Positions 50,732 to 59,631 are shown, numbered from the stretch's first letter. The stretch: 64,000 nt of DNA from an uncultured Oscillibacter sp. (GCA_910576845.1 CAJTJA010000007.1:1-64000), one strand, 5' to 3'. The notes: generated by a model from the sequence alone, not told the origin. A program made the numbers and translations.

Positions 50732-50870
50732 GCTGCGGCGTGCACGCCGCAGCAGGCCGTTGAAAGCGGCCCTGGTTTGGATCTCATAGTCAAATACAGC
50801 GTGTTTCACACGCTGGCGGGCTCCGCCCGTCTAAAAAACAGCTCTGCTGTTTTTCAAATTACTTGACTAT
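50732..50870. other. Multi-hairpin structured element (candidate RNA or palindromic mobile repeat)
   Basis: Five hairpins follow each other: a 22-base perfect palindrome at 50732-50753; 50755-50771; 50797-50815; about 50817-50829; and 50834-50854 with a 9-bp stem. The last three are enclosed by an 8-bp stem ATAGTCAA (50786-50793) with TTGACTAT (50863-50870), which makes a four-way junction. AT-rich sequence flanks both sides. No protein is encoded. Confidence 0.7.
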
Positions 50871-51129
50871 ATCATACCATGAAGCAAAGGAAAGCACAAG
50901 AAAAAATACCGGCGGAAGAGATTCCGGATCAAAATGATGCAGCGTACAATGCTGCTTACGGATGGTATGGGGAACATAGGAGCACGAGGCGCCGCCCATT
51001 GGCTGTCCGTTCTTTCCGGAATCGTTTTCTGGAATATCTCACTCTGGGCCAGAGCCGCAAGCGTTTTGTGCGTTTTATTAGAGACAAATGTCCTCCATTT
51101 GTGGAAAACATAAAATTTAACAAAATCAC

Positions 51130-51158
51130 TTGACAGAACGGTAAAATTATTGTATATT
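51130..51158 (+). promoter_or_regulatory. Near-consensus promoter of a non-coding transcript
   Basis: TTGACA (51130-51135) and TATATT (51153-51158), 17 bases apart. This is among the best promoter matches in the window, yet no gene follows. The stretch 50879-51129 holds no supportable gene. Confidence 0.75.
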
Positions 51159-51164
51159 TTAGCT

Positions 51165-51488
51165 ACAGAAAGAGGTGAGTCCAATGTACTAGCTGACATG
51201 TGAACCCACATCTTCCAGCGCCGTTCGAAAAGCATATACCTATGGCAAAAGCGTGATCACAGGCAATTCCCAAAGACGAAACACCACTCACTATGCTGAG
51301 CCAAGCGGGACCAACAGGTCGATGCAAAGATTGTTTCATGGATTGGAAACCCCAGGATCACCCATACCCCTCGCAAATTTTCAAGAACGGCAGATTCAAG
51401 AAAGCACGAGGTAACGAGACCAATGGACAATCCAATCAATGGTTGAGCCCCCCATTCGCCGACGGAGCGGATGGGGGGGAAGTTTTTT
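51165..51488 (+). ncRNA. Candidate structured non-coding RNA, ~320 nt
   Basis: Between the promoter at 51130 and a strong terminator at 51447-51488 there is no protein frame worth supporting; the only well-placed start (ATG 51190, after AGAGGTGAG) is followed at once by TAC and TAG. Several local pairings can be drawn, such as ATGTG-AACC-CACAT, GACC-AACA-GGTC, and CCTCG with CGAGG spanning about 51370-51412. I do not recognise the family with certainty; it does not look like tmRNA, RNase P or SRP RNA. 6S-like, raiA-type or another clostridial RNA are possible. Confidence 0.65.
51447..51488 (+). terminator. Terminator of the candidate ncRNA
   Basis: Stem CCCCCCATTCGC with its G-rich complement (one U-G pair), then AAGTTTTTTAT. 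Confidence 0.8.
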
Positions 51489-51511
51489 ATATGAAACCGT
51501 ATAGATGAAAA

Positions 51512-51548
51512 AGGAAAAACCCGAAGCAACAAGTCGTTGCCTCGGGCC
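51512..51548 (-). terminator. Terminator of the rpsB-tsf operon
   Basis: On the minus strand CCCGAGGCAAC pairs with GTTGCTTCGGG and is followed by TTTTTCC. Confidence 0.85.
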
Positions 51549-51607
51549 TTTTCGTTCATTTTAACTGGGACACTCCGTCGGGTTCGCGGTAGGAGAGGGA
51601 CAAAATC

Positions 51608-52531
51608 TCAGCCCTTCACAAGAGAGGCGATCTCGTCGGCAAAGTTCTCCTGCTTCTTCTCAATGCCCTCTCCCTTTTCAAAACGCACGGCCGTTTTAAA
51701 GGTAATGCTGCCGCCCAGTTCCTTAGCAACGTGGGCGATATAGGCCTCCACGGTTCCCTCGAACACGTCAGCCCGAACCGAATCCTGCTGAAGCAGGCAG
51801 TTTTCAGCATAGAACTTGTTCAGCTTGCCCATCACAATCTTTTCACGAACCTGCTCAGGCTTGTTGGCCATCTTGGGATCGTTCTCCATCTGGGCCATCA
51901 TAACCTTCTTCTCCTCGTCGAGAACCTCCTGGGTCACCTGGGACTTATCCCAGAACCGGGGATTCAGAGCGGCGATCTGCATGGCGATGTTCTTACCCAG
52001 ATCCGTGACCCGCTCGGCAGAGAGGCTGGTCTCCAGATTCACCAGTACGCCGATCTTGCCGCCAGCGTGAACGTAGGGAACGGATACACCCTCGGCATAA
52101 CGCGCAAAGCGGCGGACCTTGATGTTCTCACCGATGACCAGGACCATCTCCTGCTGCTGCTGGGTGACGGTAAGATCCGTGTCCAGGTACTTGCACGCCA
52201 TCAGGGTATCCATGTCGGCGGGGTTCTGTTTGGCGGCAGTCTCCGCCACTCCCTTAACAAAGTCTACAAATTTTTCGTTCTTTCCTACAAAGTCAGTCTC
52301 GGCGTTGACTTCGACCACTACGCCCACCCCGTCGATAACGGCGGCATAGGCCATGCCCTCGGCAGCCACGCGGCCCGCCTTCTTCACAGAGGCCGCCATG
52401 CCCTTTTCGCGGAGCCACTCAACGGCCTTGTCCATGTCGCCGTCGGAGGCGACCAGGGCTTTCTTGCAGTCCATCATGCCCACGCCGGTCATCTCGCGCA
52501 GGTTCTTTACATCAGTCGCGGTAAAAGCCAT
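51608..52531 (-). CDS. tsf: Translation elongation factor Ts
   Basis: A 307-residue EF-Ts, the nucleotide exchange factor of EF-Tu. The start VKNLREMTGVGMMDCKKALV and the core AEGMAYAAVIDGVGVVVEVN, AETDFVGKNEKF are canonical, as is IAMQIAALNPRF. The ATG at 52531 follows GGAGG. It is downstream of rpsB with a 202-base spacer, the standard order. Confidence 0.98.
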   Translation of the reverse strand: MAFTATDVKNLREMTGVGMMDCKKALVASDGDMDKAVEWLREKGMAASVKKAGRVAAEGMAYAAVIDGVGVVVEVNAETDFVGKNEKFVDFVKGVAETAAKQNPADMDTLMACKYLDTDLTVTQQQQEMVLVIGENIKVRRFARYAEGVSVPYVHAGGKIGVLVNLETSLSAERVTDLGKNIAMQIAALNPRFWDKSQVTQEVLDEEKKVMMAQMENDPKMANKPEQVREKIVMGKLNKFYAENCLLQQDSVRADVFEGTVEAYIAHVAKELGGSITFKTAVRFEKGEGIEKKQENFADEIASLVKG

Positions 52532-52733
52532 AATTGCTTTCCTCCAAATTTATTCGTATCATCGTATGCTTGGCTTAGAGCCGGTCCATCCATAATCCGC
52601 ACGCAGTCCGTCCGCCTTGTTCATAGCTTCCCCGTATTTCTCCAGCGGGTATCGGTCCGCCTGCGGAAAGATACATTATCCAGCGAAAAACATGACGGCA
52701 CAGTCTGCGAATGTCTAATTGACAGATGCGCTC

Positions 52734-53468
52734 TTATTCAGCGGCAGGAGCTTCGGGAGCGGCTTCTTCGGTCTGCTCACCCTGGCGGCCCTCCAGCACA
52801 GCATTGGCCATGATAGAGGAGATCAGCTTGATAGCCCGAATGGCATCGTCGTTGCCGGGAATGACATAATCAATCTCGTCGGGATCGCAGTTAGTATCCG
52901 CAATGGCCACCACAGGGATACCCAGCTTGTGGGCCTCGGCAATAGCGTTGCGCTCTTTACGGGTATCAACGATGAAGAGGGCGCCGGGGAGCTTCTTCAT
53001 TTCCTTCACGCCGCCAAGGTACTTCTCCAGCTTGGCAATCTCGCCGAGGTGCTTCATGACTTCCTTCTTCGGCAGCATATCGAAGGTGCCGTCCTCCTGC
53101 ATCGCCTTGAGCTGGTTCAGCCGGTCCACACGGGTGCGCATGGTCTTGAAGTTGGTCATCATGCCGCCCAGCCAGCGGGCGTTGACGTAATACTGACCGC
53201 AGCGGCCGGCTTCCTCGCGGATAGCGTCCTGCGCCTGCTTTTTGGTGCCGACAAAGAGCAGGGACTGGCCATTTTCGGAGAGCTGACGGACAAAATTGTA
53301 CGCCTCCTCCAGCTTGCGAACGGTCTTCTGCAGGTCCACAATATAAATGCCGTTGCGCTCCGTGTAAATATAAGGAGCCATTTTGGGGTTCCACCGGCGG
53401 GTTTGGTGGCCGAAGTGGACGCCTGCCTCAAGCAGGGCTTTCATGGATACGACGCTGGAATTTGCCAT
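52734..53468 (-). CDS. rpsB: 30S ribosomal protein S2
   Basis: A 244-residue S2. Conserved segments are [50 protein letters not shown] and [19 protein letters not shown]. The C-terminus is Glu/Ala-rich. GGAGG lies ten bases before the ATG. It is transcribed from the promoter at 53592-53620. Confidence 0.98.
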   Translation of the reverse strand: MANSSVVSMKALLEAGVHFGHQTRRWNPKMAPYIYTERNGIYIVDLQKTVRKLEEAYNFVRQLSENGQSLLFVGTKKQAQDAIREEAGRCGQYYVNARWLGGMMTNFKTMRTRVDRLNQLKAMQEDGTFDMLPKKEVMKHLGEIAKLEKYLGGVKEMKKLPGALFIVDTRKERNAIAEAHKLGIPVVAIADTNCDPDEIDYVIPGNDDAIRAIKLISSIMANAVLEGRQGEQTEEAAPEAPAAE

Positions 53469-53591
53469 GTTGCATGTTCCTCCAATATCAGTTTAGTTGT
53501 ACCTCCGGCGGCTTCATTCCTCCCGCCAATCCGGTCCTCTTGAGACCCGGACACAGACGGAAAGTCGACACACCGTGCGGAATGCTGAAAT

Positions 53592-53620
53592 ATCATACCA
53601 CAGCACTATTTCCAATGCAA
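53592..53620 (-). promoter_or_regulatory. Promoter of rpsB-tsf
   Basis: On the minus strand TTGCAT (53615-53620) and TATGAT (53592-53597) with a 17-base spacer. The leader of about 115 bases could carry S2 autoregulation, but no known motif was recognised. Confidence 0.6.
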
Positions 53621-53764
53621 GGGGTTTTTCTCAAATTTACCGAATTTTTTGACCAAACAATCCGGGTAAAGTGCCCGGAAACATTGACATTTCCCCTCCG
53701 GAGAAGCATAATGAACATACGAACGCTTAAGGACGCGCCGCGTCCTGTGGAAGGAGCTGCTTTC

Positions 53765-55378
53765 ATGGACACTATTTACATTACCGGCCACCGAAATCCG
53801 GATACTGATTCCATTGTATCCGCCATGGCCTACGCCGCCTTGAAAAACGCACTGGGTGACAGGCGTTATCAGGCTGCCAGGCTGGGCCAGATCAGCGACG
53901 AAACCCAAATTGTGCTGGATCGTTTTGGCTTCCAGCCCCCCAGACTGATTGAGAATGTACGGACCCAGGTCCGGGACCTGGATTATGATACGCCGCCCAC
54001 CCTCTCCGCCGCCGCTACCATCAGCCGGGGCTGGCAGGCCATGCAGGGAGATAATATTTCCATCCTTCCGGTTGCAAACGAGGACGGCACGCTGTACGGC
54101 ACCCTTTCCGCCGGAGATGTGGCCAATTACGATATGATGTCTGTCTACAATCCCCGGGTGGAGGCAATCCCGGTGTATAATCTGATTTCTGTATTGGAGG
54201 GCAAGCTGCTCAATGAAAGCGCGGATGTCCGGGATGAAATATCCGGCGAAGTTACCATCGCCCTGCCGGCCAGCCGGGAAAACCTCCTTTTCTCCAGTCA
54301 GGACAGCGTGGTAATCTGCGGAGATCAGCCGGACATGGTTCGCCGGGCGTTAGACATTCATGTCAACTGCGTCATTGTCTGTCAGGGAGAGGTATCCCAG
54401 GAACTGTTGTCCCACGCCGGGAATACCTGTGTCATCTCCACGCCTATCGACGCCTATCAGGCTCTGCGGCTGATTTTTCATGCGCTGCCCATCTCCCGCA
54501 TCTGCAAAAGCAGTGATTTGGTCTGCTTTCACTTGGACGACTATATCGACGATGTGCAGGACGCCGTGCTGGAAAGCCGCTTCCGCGCTTATCCTATTCT
54601 GGATGAAGAGGAACACGTCGTGGGGATGCTGTCCCGTTACCATCTGCTCCGCCCCCGGCGGAAACGGGTAGTATTGGTGGACCACAACGAAAAATCCCAG
54701 TCTGTCGTCGGCCTCGACCAGGCCGATATCCTGGAGATTATTGACCATCACCGCCTGGCAGATATCGAAACGAAAAATCCTATCCACGTCCGCAACGAGG
54801 CTGTGGGCAGCACTAACACCATTATTGCTGAGATGTACCAGGAGAAAGGCCTGATGCCCACCGCCAACATGGCCGGCCTCATGGCGGCCGCCATCGTATC
54901 GGATACGGTCATGTTTAAATCTCCGACCTGTACCCAGCGGGATATTGACATTGCCAACCGCATGGCCCGCATTGCCAGTGTAAAACTGGAGGATCTGGGA
55001 CAGGCCATTTTCTCTGCCAGCTGTGGGGATGATAAAACCGCCGAGGCCATGCTGAAAACGGATTACAAGGAATTTCATATTGCCGGGCACAACCTGGCGG
55101 TCAGTCAGATCACCACCATGGATTCCGACCGGCTGCTGGCCCGGCTGGATGAGTTTTTGAAGATCATGACAGCCACCCGGGAAAAACGCGGACTCAACAC
55201 CGTAGTACTGATGATTACAGATGTGCTGCTGGAAGGGACCCAGCTGCTGTTTGTCGGTGATGAAGATACCATCCGGCAGGCATTCGGCATCAAGGGGGAG
55301 GAGAACTTCGCCTTTTTGCCTAAAATTATGTCCCGCAAGAAGCAGGTCATTCCCATGCTGTCGGCACTGTGGGGTTAA
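53765..55378 (+). CDS. Manganese-dependent inorganic pyrophosphatase with CBS and DRTGG domains
   Basis: A 537-residue family II pyrophosphatase. The DHH domain starts IYITGHRNPDTDSIVSAMAY and, after the insert, resumes with VVLVDHNEKSQSV and IIDHHRLADI; DHHA2 follows to the C-terminus. The insert (about 70-310) holds two CBS halves and a DRTGG domain, a form known in Clostridia whose activity is tuned by adenine nucleotides. The ATG at 53765 follows GGAAGGAG. It is divergent from rpsB. Confidence 0.94.
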   Translation: MDTIYITGHRNPDTDSIVSAMAYAALKNALGDRRYQAARLGQISDETQIVLDRFGFQPPRLIENVRTQVRDLDYDTPPTLSAAATISRGWQAMQGDNISILPVANEDGTLYGTLSAGDVANYDMMSVYNPRVEAIPVYNLISVLEGKLLNESADVRDEISGEVTIALPASRENLLFSSQDSVVICGDQPDMVRRALDIHVNCVIVCQGEVSQELLSHAGNTCVISTPIDAYQALRLIFHALPISRICKSSDLVCFHLDDYIDDVQDAVLESRFRAYPILDEEEHVVGMLSRYHLLRPRRKRVVLVDHNEKSQSVVGLDQADILEIIDHHRLADIETKNPIHVRNEAVGSTNTIIAEMYQEKGLMPTANMAGLMAAAIVSDTVMFKSPTCTQRDIDIANRMARIASVKLEDLGQAIFSASCGDDKTAEAMLKTDYKEFHIAGHNLAVSQITTMDSDRLLARLDEFLKIMTATREKRGLNTVVLMITDVLLEGTQLLFVGDEDTIRQAFGIKGEENFAFLPKIMSRKKQVIPMLSALWG

Positions 55379-55385
55379 TGGCGGC

Positions 55386-55478
55386 ATGACGGTTAATGAA
55401 TATCAAAGGGCTGCTATGCGGACATTGGACCCCAGTCCAAAGGAGAAGTCACCAAAGCGGCTGACGGAAGATATTTGA
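55386..55478 (+). pseudogene. MazG-like pyrophosphohydrolase remnant
   Basis: A 30-codon frame starting MTVNEYQRAAMRT, the usual opening of clostridial MazG-like nucleotide pyrophosphohydrolases, but the rest of the protein, including the EExxE metal site, is absent. It ends after RLTEDI. It may instead be an unrelated short gene; no good ribosome site is seen. Confidence 0.4.
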
Positions 55479-55516
55479 TACAGCGCCGCGGCTCAGCGGC
55501 GGGAAGGAGGCTCTTC

Positions 55517-56932
55517 ATGCCGAATACCCCTGATTTTTCGGGCCTTTTTGACGATGATATCAACCTTCGGGGCCTCTTTGACATTCTGAGCCCTGAAAAC
55601 AATCTGGTTTTGGCTGATGATATGATGCTGTCTGACGCCAAAGGCATCATTCTCCGGGTCAGTGAGAGCTATGAAAAAAACTTTGGCTTTATCCATAATT
55701 CCATTGTGGGCCGTTCCGCCTTTGATCTGGAGGCGGACGGCACCTTCTCTCCCTGTATTACCGCGGAAGTGATCCGCCAGCGAAAAAAAATTGCCGCTAC
55801 TCAAACCATCAACCACATTCACAAGAACGTGATGACCGTGGGCATCCCGTTATTTGACCGCAGCGGAGAGCTGAAGTTTGCCGTGTGCTTCAACACTGTG
55901 TCCATGGAGCAAATCAACGCCATTCAACGGAATTACCGGCATTTGCAGGACTCGCTCCAGCAGTATACTCAAGAGATTGCCGAGCTGCGCACCCGGGCCA
56001 CCTCCACCAGTCTGATCTTCAAAAGCGCCTCCATGCAGCGGCTTTGGACATTGATGCAGAATACCGCCAATACCAAGGCAAATATTCTTATTACCGGCGA
56101 AACCGGCGTTGGAAAAAGCGCTGTAGCCAAGGCGATTCATGCCATGAGCAATCGAGCTGACGGACCCTTTATCGAGGTTAACTGTGCGGTACTCCACGAA
56201 AACCTCATTGAGTCGGAGCTCTTTGGCTATGAGAAAGGGGCTTTTACCGGGGCCTCCAGCAGTGGGAAAATCGGCAAGATCGAGCTAGCCAATAACGGAA
56301 CGCTGTTTCTGGATGAAATTGGAGAGCTGCCTCCTCACATTCAGTCAAAGCTGCTGCAATTAATCCAGGAAAAAACCATTGAGCGGCTATCGGGAAATAA
56401 GCGTATTGAGTTGGATTTCCGCCTTCTGGTGGCAACGAACCGAAACCTGGAAGAAGCGGTTCAGCGGGGATTGTTTCGCTCCGATCTCTTTTACCGCCTC
56501 AATGTCATTCGCATTCATATTCCGCCGCTGCGGCAGCGGAGGGAGGATATTCTGCCTCTGGCGCATCAGTTTTTGGCCCGGTTCTGCGGGGAGTACGACA
56601 AGTCCCTCACATTCAGTCCCCGGCTGCTGGCTTTCCTGGAGAGCTATGACTGGCCCGGGAACGTCCGCCAGTTGGAAAATCTGGTGGAGCGTCTGGCTAT
56701 CACGGTTCAGGACCCCATCATCGATCTGGGACACTTGCCGGCGGAGTATGCCGGAGATTCCGCTGCCCCTGCCCCGGCCCGGGAGGGTTCTTTATCAGAG
56801 CGGATGGACGCCTACGAAGGGCAAATCATCCGGGAATCATACCGCCGCTGGGGCACCACTGTGGCAGTGGCTAAGGAACTTGGGATTTCCCAGGCCACAG
56901 CCGCCAGGAAGATTGCAAAATACGCCAAATAG
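55517..56932 (+). CDS. Sigma-54-dependent transcriptional activator with PAS domain
   Basis: A 471-residue enhancer-binding protein. An N-terminal PAS-like domain (about 35-140) precedes the AAA+ domain: Walker A TGETGVGKSAVAKAIH, the sigma-54 contact loop ELFGYEKGAFTGA, Walker B GTLFLDEIGELP and the arginine-finger region. A C-terminal Fis-type HTH ends in AVAKELGISQATAARKIAKY. The ATG at 55517 follows GGAAGGAGG. The signal sensed by the PAS domain is unknown. rpoN lies 25 bases downstream. Confidence 0.95.
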   Translation: MPNTPDFSGLFDDDINLRGLFDILSPENNLVLADDMMLSDAKGIILRVSESYEKNFGFIHNSIVGRSAFDLEADGTFSPCITAEVIRQRKKIAATQTINHIHKNVMTVGIPLFDRSGELKFAVCFNTVSMEQINAIQRNYRHLQDSLQQYTQEIAELRTRATSTSLIFKSASMQRLWTLMQNTANTKANILITGETGVGKSAVAKAIHAMSNRADGPFIEVNCAVLHENLIESELFGYEKGAFTGASSSGKIGKIELANNGTLFLDEIGELPPHIQSKLLQLIQEKTIERLSGNKRIELDFRLLVATNRNLEEAVQRGLFRSDLFYRLNVIRIHIPPLRQRREDILPLAHQFLARFCGEYDKSLTFSPRLLAFLESYDWPGNVRQLENLVERLAITVQDPIIDLGHLPAEYAGDSAAPAPAREGSLSERMDAYEGQIIRESYRRWGTTVAVAKELGISQATAARKIAKYAK

Positions 56933-56957
56933 CGCCGCCGGGTAAAGGAGACCGACT

Positions 56958-58289
56958 ATGAGCCTCGTGCAGCTAAAAACCGAACTGCGGCAGGAGCTGA
57001 AGCTGACCCCGCAGCTCCTTCAATCCATGGAAGTCCTGCAAATGACATCGCAGGAATTGCTGGAGTACATAAGCCGGGCGGCGGAAGAAAATCCCTTGAT
57101 TGACCAGTCCGATCCGCCGGAGCAGGCCTATGAGGCTCTGCGCCGTCAGGCTGGATGGATTGACGGAGGGCTGAGAAACCGGGCCACCTTTACCCATGAG
57201 GACACCGCTCTGGAGGCTGGGCAGGCGGACAGGGACATTGAAGGCCTTTCCGCTTTCCTTCGGGACCAGCTCCACCGCCTCCGCCTGCCAAAGCCTCTGG
57301 CCGCCCTTTGCGAATACCTCGCGGAGCTGGTAGATGAGGACGGATATCTCTGTCAGGAGGATCTGGACGGTCTGGCCGGATTAAAAATTCCGCAGGCGCT
57401 TGCCGAGCAGGCGTTGGACACGCTCCAAAGCCTGGACCCGCCGGGGATCGGGGCGCGGTCGCTCTCTGAATGCCTGCTGCTTCAGCTTGGCCGCAGGGAG
57501 AGCGCAGACCCTGTGGCCACGGATATTGCCGCCCGCTTTCTGCCGGAGCTGGGCCGGAAGCATTATGCCCTCATCGCTCAGAAGCTGGGCATAACCGTAG
57601 AAACCGTCCGTAAGGCGGAACATGTCATTGCGGGACTGGAGCCCCATCCGGGCCGGGCCTTCCAGCCTGCGGAGCCCATGGTTTATATCCGGCCCGACGT
57701 CTTTGTGGTTGAACTGGAAGGGGAGCTGCAGGTCGTTTTGAATGAGTACTATCTTCCCCGCGTTTCCGTCAACGACTATTATCTCCGTTTGCTGAAGAGT
57801 TCCGATGAGCAGGAGACGAAAGACTATCTCCGCCAGAAGCTTCAGCAGGCCAAATGGCTTCTGAGCAGCCTGGAGCGCAGAGGCGGCACGCTCCGCCGCT
57901 GCGCCGGAGCGGTGCTGGACATCCAGCGTCCTTTCTTTACCGGAGAGAAAGGGGAACTGCTGCCGATGACTCTGTCCGATCTGGCGGGGCAGCTGGAGCT
58001 TCATCCATCCACGGTTTCCAGGGCTATCCAGGGAAAATACCTCCAATGCCGGCGGGGCACGTATCCTCTGCGGTACTTTTTCAGCCGGCCGGTGGGGGGC
58101 GGCGTCTCCCGGCAGGCGGTAAAGCAGATACTATTGGCTTTGATACAGCAAGAAGATACCCGCAAGCCTTTCAGCGACCAGCAGCTCTGCGGCCTACTGG
58201 AAGGCCGGGGGATTCAGGTAGCCAGGCGGACTGTGGCCAAATACCGTTTAGAGTTGGGAATCGGTCCGGCAGCAGCCCGGAGAAGATAG
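56958..58289 (+). CDS. rpoN: RNA polymerase sigma-54 factor
   Basis: A 443-residue sigma-54. Region I starts LKTELRQELKLTPQLLQSME, rich in Gln and Leu; region III has LDIQRPFFTGEKGELLPMTL and HPSTVSRAIQGKYLQCRRGT; the RpoN box ARRTVAKYR lies near the C-terminus. The length is close to the usual 430-480. It forms a two-gene unit with the activator. No clear -24/-12 promoter (GG...GC) was found by eye in the window. Confidence 0.97.
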   Translation: MSLVQLKTELRQELKLTPQLLQSMEVLQMTSQELLEYISRAAEENPLIDQSDPPEQAYEALRRQAGWIDGGLRNRATFTHEDTALEAGQADRDIEGLSAFLRDQLHRLRLPKPLAALCEYLAELVDEDGYLCQEDLDGLAGLKIPQALAEQALDTLQSLDPPGIGARSLSECLLLQLGRRESADPVATDIAARFLPELGRKHYALIAQKLGITVETVRKAEHVIAGLEPHPGRAFQPAEPMVYIRPDVFVVELEGELQVVLNEYYLPRVSVNDYYLRLLKSSDEQETKDYLRQKLQQAKWLLSSLERRGGTLRRCAGAVLDIQRPFFTGEKGELLPMTLSDLAGQLELHPSTVSRAIQGKYLQCRRGTYPLRYFFSRPVGGGVSRQAVKQILLALIQQEDTRKPFSDQQLCGLLEGRGIQVARRTVAKYRLELGIGPAAARRR

Positions 58290-58317
58290 CGCTCGAAGAG
58301 GGCCTCACGCGATGCGC

Positions 58318-58358
58318 AAGTTTACAGAACGGTATAAACGTTCTGCAAACTTCTTTAT
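58318..58358 (+). terminator. Terminator after rpoN
   Basis: AAGTTTACAGAACG pairs with CGTTCTGCAAACTT with one mismatch and is followed by CTTTATT. Confidence 0.65.
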
Positions 58359-58804
58359 TGAAACAGTGCAGGAAACCCCGCCTGGGTTTCCCGCACACAC
58401 CCTTCCTTCCCGTTGAATGAATGTTTTTCCTTTTTTGACAGTCCGAAAAATATCCTGCCGCTGACGCGGCGGGATATTTTGCAGCTTGTCGAAAAGCTCA
58501 AAGACGCTGATTTTTCATCTTTCAGGCCTTCCAGCTCCAAATCTTTGGTCTTGACCTTGTAATCCTCCCCTTTATAAATGACCGTGAGGCTGATATTTTC
58601 CACGTCGTATTTCCAGGGAGAAATGTAGGAGCCGCCTTCTACATCGACATAGGTAACGGAGCCTTTTCCGTCATCCACACCCTCCGTCTGGAAATCAGGC
58701 TTGACTTTTATCTCCTTTGCGGTGTAGATAGTGCTGGCGGCAGCGCTGGGAAGCAGAGCGCAGAGTAAGGCCAGTGTGAGAAACAAGGACAGAAACTTTT
58801 TCAT
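58355..58804 (-). CDS. Secreted protein of unknown function, reading through its own terminator-like hairpin
   Basis: A 149-residue exported protein with a signal peptide (MKKFLSLFLTLALLCALLPS, cleavage after AAA). The mature part begins STIYTAKEIKVKPDFQTEGV and looks beta-rich. The ATG at 58804 follows GGAGG. The 3' part of the frame covers a strong hairpin at 58446-58481 (AATATCC / GGATATT) with a T run. This suggests that the ancestral stop lay near 58485 and that the last 40 residues are an extension, perhaps through a frameshift. Confidence 0.7.
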   Translation of the reverse strand: MKKFLSLFLTLALLCALLPSAAASTIYTAKEIKVKPDFQTEGVDDGKGSVTYVDVEGGSYISPWKYDVENISLTVIYKGEDYKVKTKDLELEGLKDEKSASLSFSTSCKISRRVSGRIFFGLSKKEKHSFNGKEGCVRETQAGFPALFQ

Positions 58805-58864
58805 GGATATGCCTCCATTCAATTTGGGGGCCTTCCGCCGGTATCCCATTAAAGCAGCCTCACT

Positions 58865-58921
58865 ATAATACCAAAATTTGTAAATCACAATCAATATTCC
58901 ATCAAACTTTAAACGTTTGCG
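58865..58921 (-). promoter_or_regulatory. Promoter with cre-like site for the secreted protein gene
   Basis: On the minus strand TTGATT (58889-58894) and TATTAT (58865-58870) are 18 bases apart. Just upstream, at 58908-58921, the plus strand reads TTTAAACGTTTGCG, 12 of 14 matches to the CcpA consensus. Confidence 0.5.
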
Positions 58922-59025
58922 TTGTATATTTTAATGAAATACCTAATATCAGTTTGAACAAACAAAGCCCCTGCGCCGTTTATGGAGGCGGCGCAGGGGG
59001 GAGGTATTCGTTCCGGTTTCAAATT

Positions 59026-59631
59026 TTAAATTTCCCGGCGGCCTTCCAGAGCGCGGCTCAATGTCGCTTCGTCGGCAAATTCCAGATGCCCTCCGACGGG
59101 AATTCCATAGGCCAAGCGTGTTACCCGGACGCCGAAGGGCTTCAAAAGCCGGGCGATATACATTGCCGTGGCCTCTCCCTCTGTGTCCGGATTTGTCGCC
59201 ATGATAACCTCCTGAACCTCGCCCTTGGCCACCCGCTCCACAAGGGCCTTAATGGACAGATCGTCCGGTCCTACATGGTTCATCGGAGAAATGACTCCGT
59301 GAAGCACATGGTAGTGCCCGCCGTACTCCCGGCTCCGCTCAATGGCCGCCACATCCCGGGGGTCCGCCACTACGCAGACAAGGCTGCCGTCCCGTTTTGC
59401 GGAGGCACAGATGGGACAGAGGCCGCCGCTGGTAAAGTTCTGGCACACAGGGCAGCAGGTGATGCTCCGTTTGGCGTCCACAATTGCGTCGGCAAATTCC
59501 CTTGCCTCCGCTTCCGGCAGCCCCAGGACAAAAAAAGCCAGCCGCTGGGCGGACTTGCCACCGATGCCCGGCAGACGGGCGAACTGCTCCACCAGCTTTT
59601 CCAGGGGAGCGGGAAAATATTCCATGTTCAT
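59026..59631 (-). CDS. recR: Recombination protein RecR
   Basis: A 201-residue RecR, part of the RecFOR pathway that loads RecA at gaps. Features are LPGIGGKSAQRLAFFVL (HhH), the zinc finger CPVCQNFTSGGLCPIC, and a Toprim domain with VVADPRDVAAIE and ATNPDTEGEATAMYIA. The ATG at 59631 follows AAGGAG; a second ATG two codons later is possible. dnaX is not adjacent; a small HTH gene lies directly upstream. Confidence 0.97.
   Translation of the reverse strand: MNMEYFPAPLEKLVEQFARLPGIGGKSAQRLAFFVLGLPEAEAREFADAIVDAKRSITCCPVCQNFTSGGLCPICASAKRDGSLVCVVADPRDVAAIERSREYGGHYHVLHGVISPMNHVGPDDLSIKALVERVAKGEVQEVIMATNPDTEGEATAMYIARLLKPFGVRVTRLAYGIPVGGHLEFADEATLSRALEGRREI

Noticed and set aside
50867..51235. 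Open frames on both strands before the candidate ncRNA
   Set aside because: No ribosome sites, no recognisable domains, and they overlap each other and the strong promoter at 51130.
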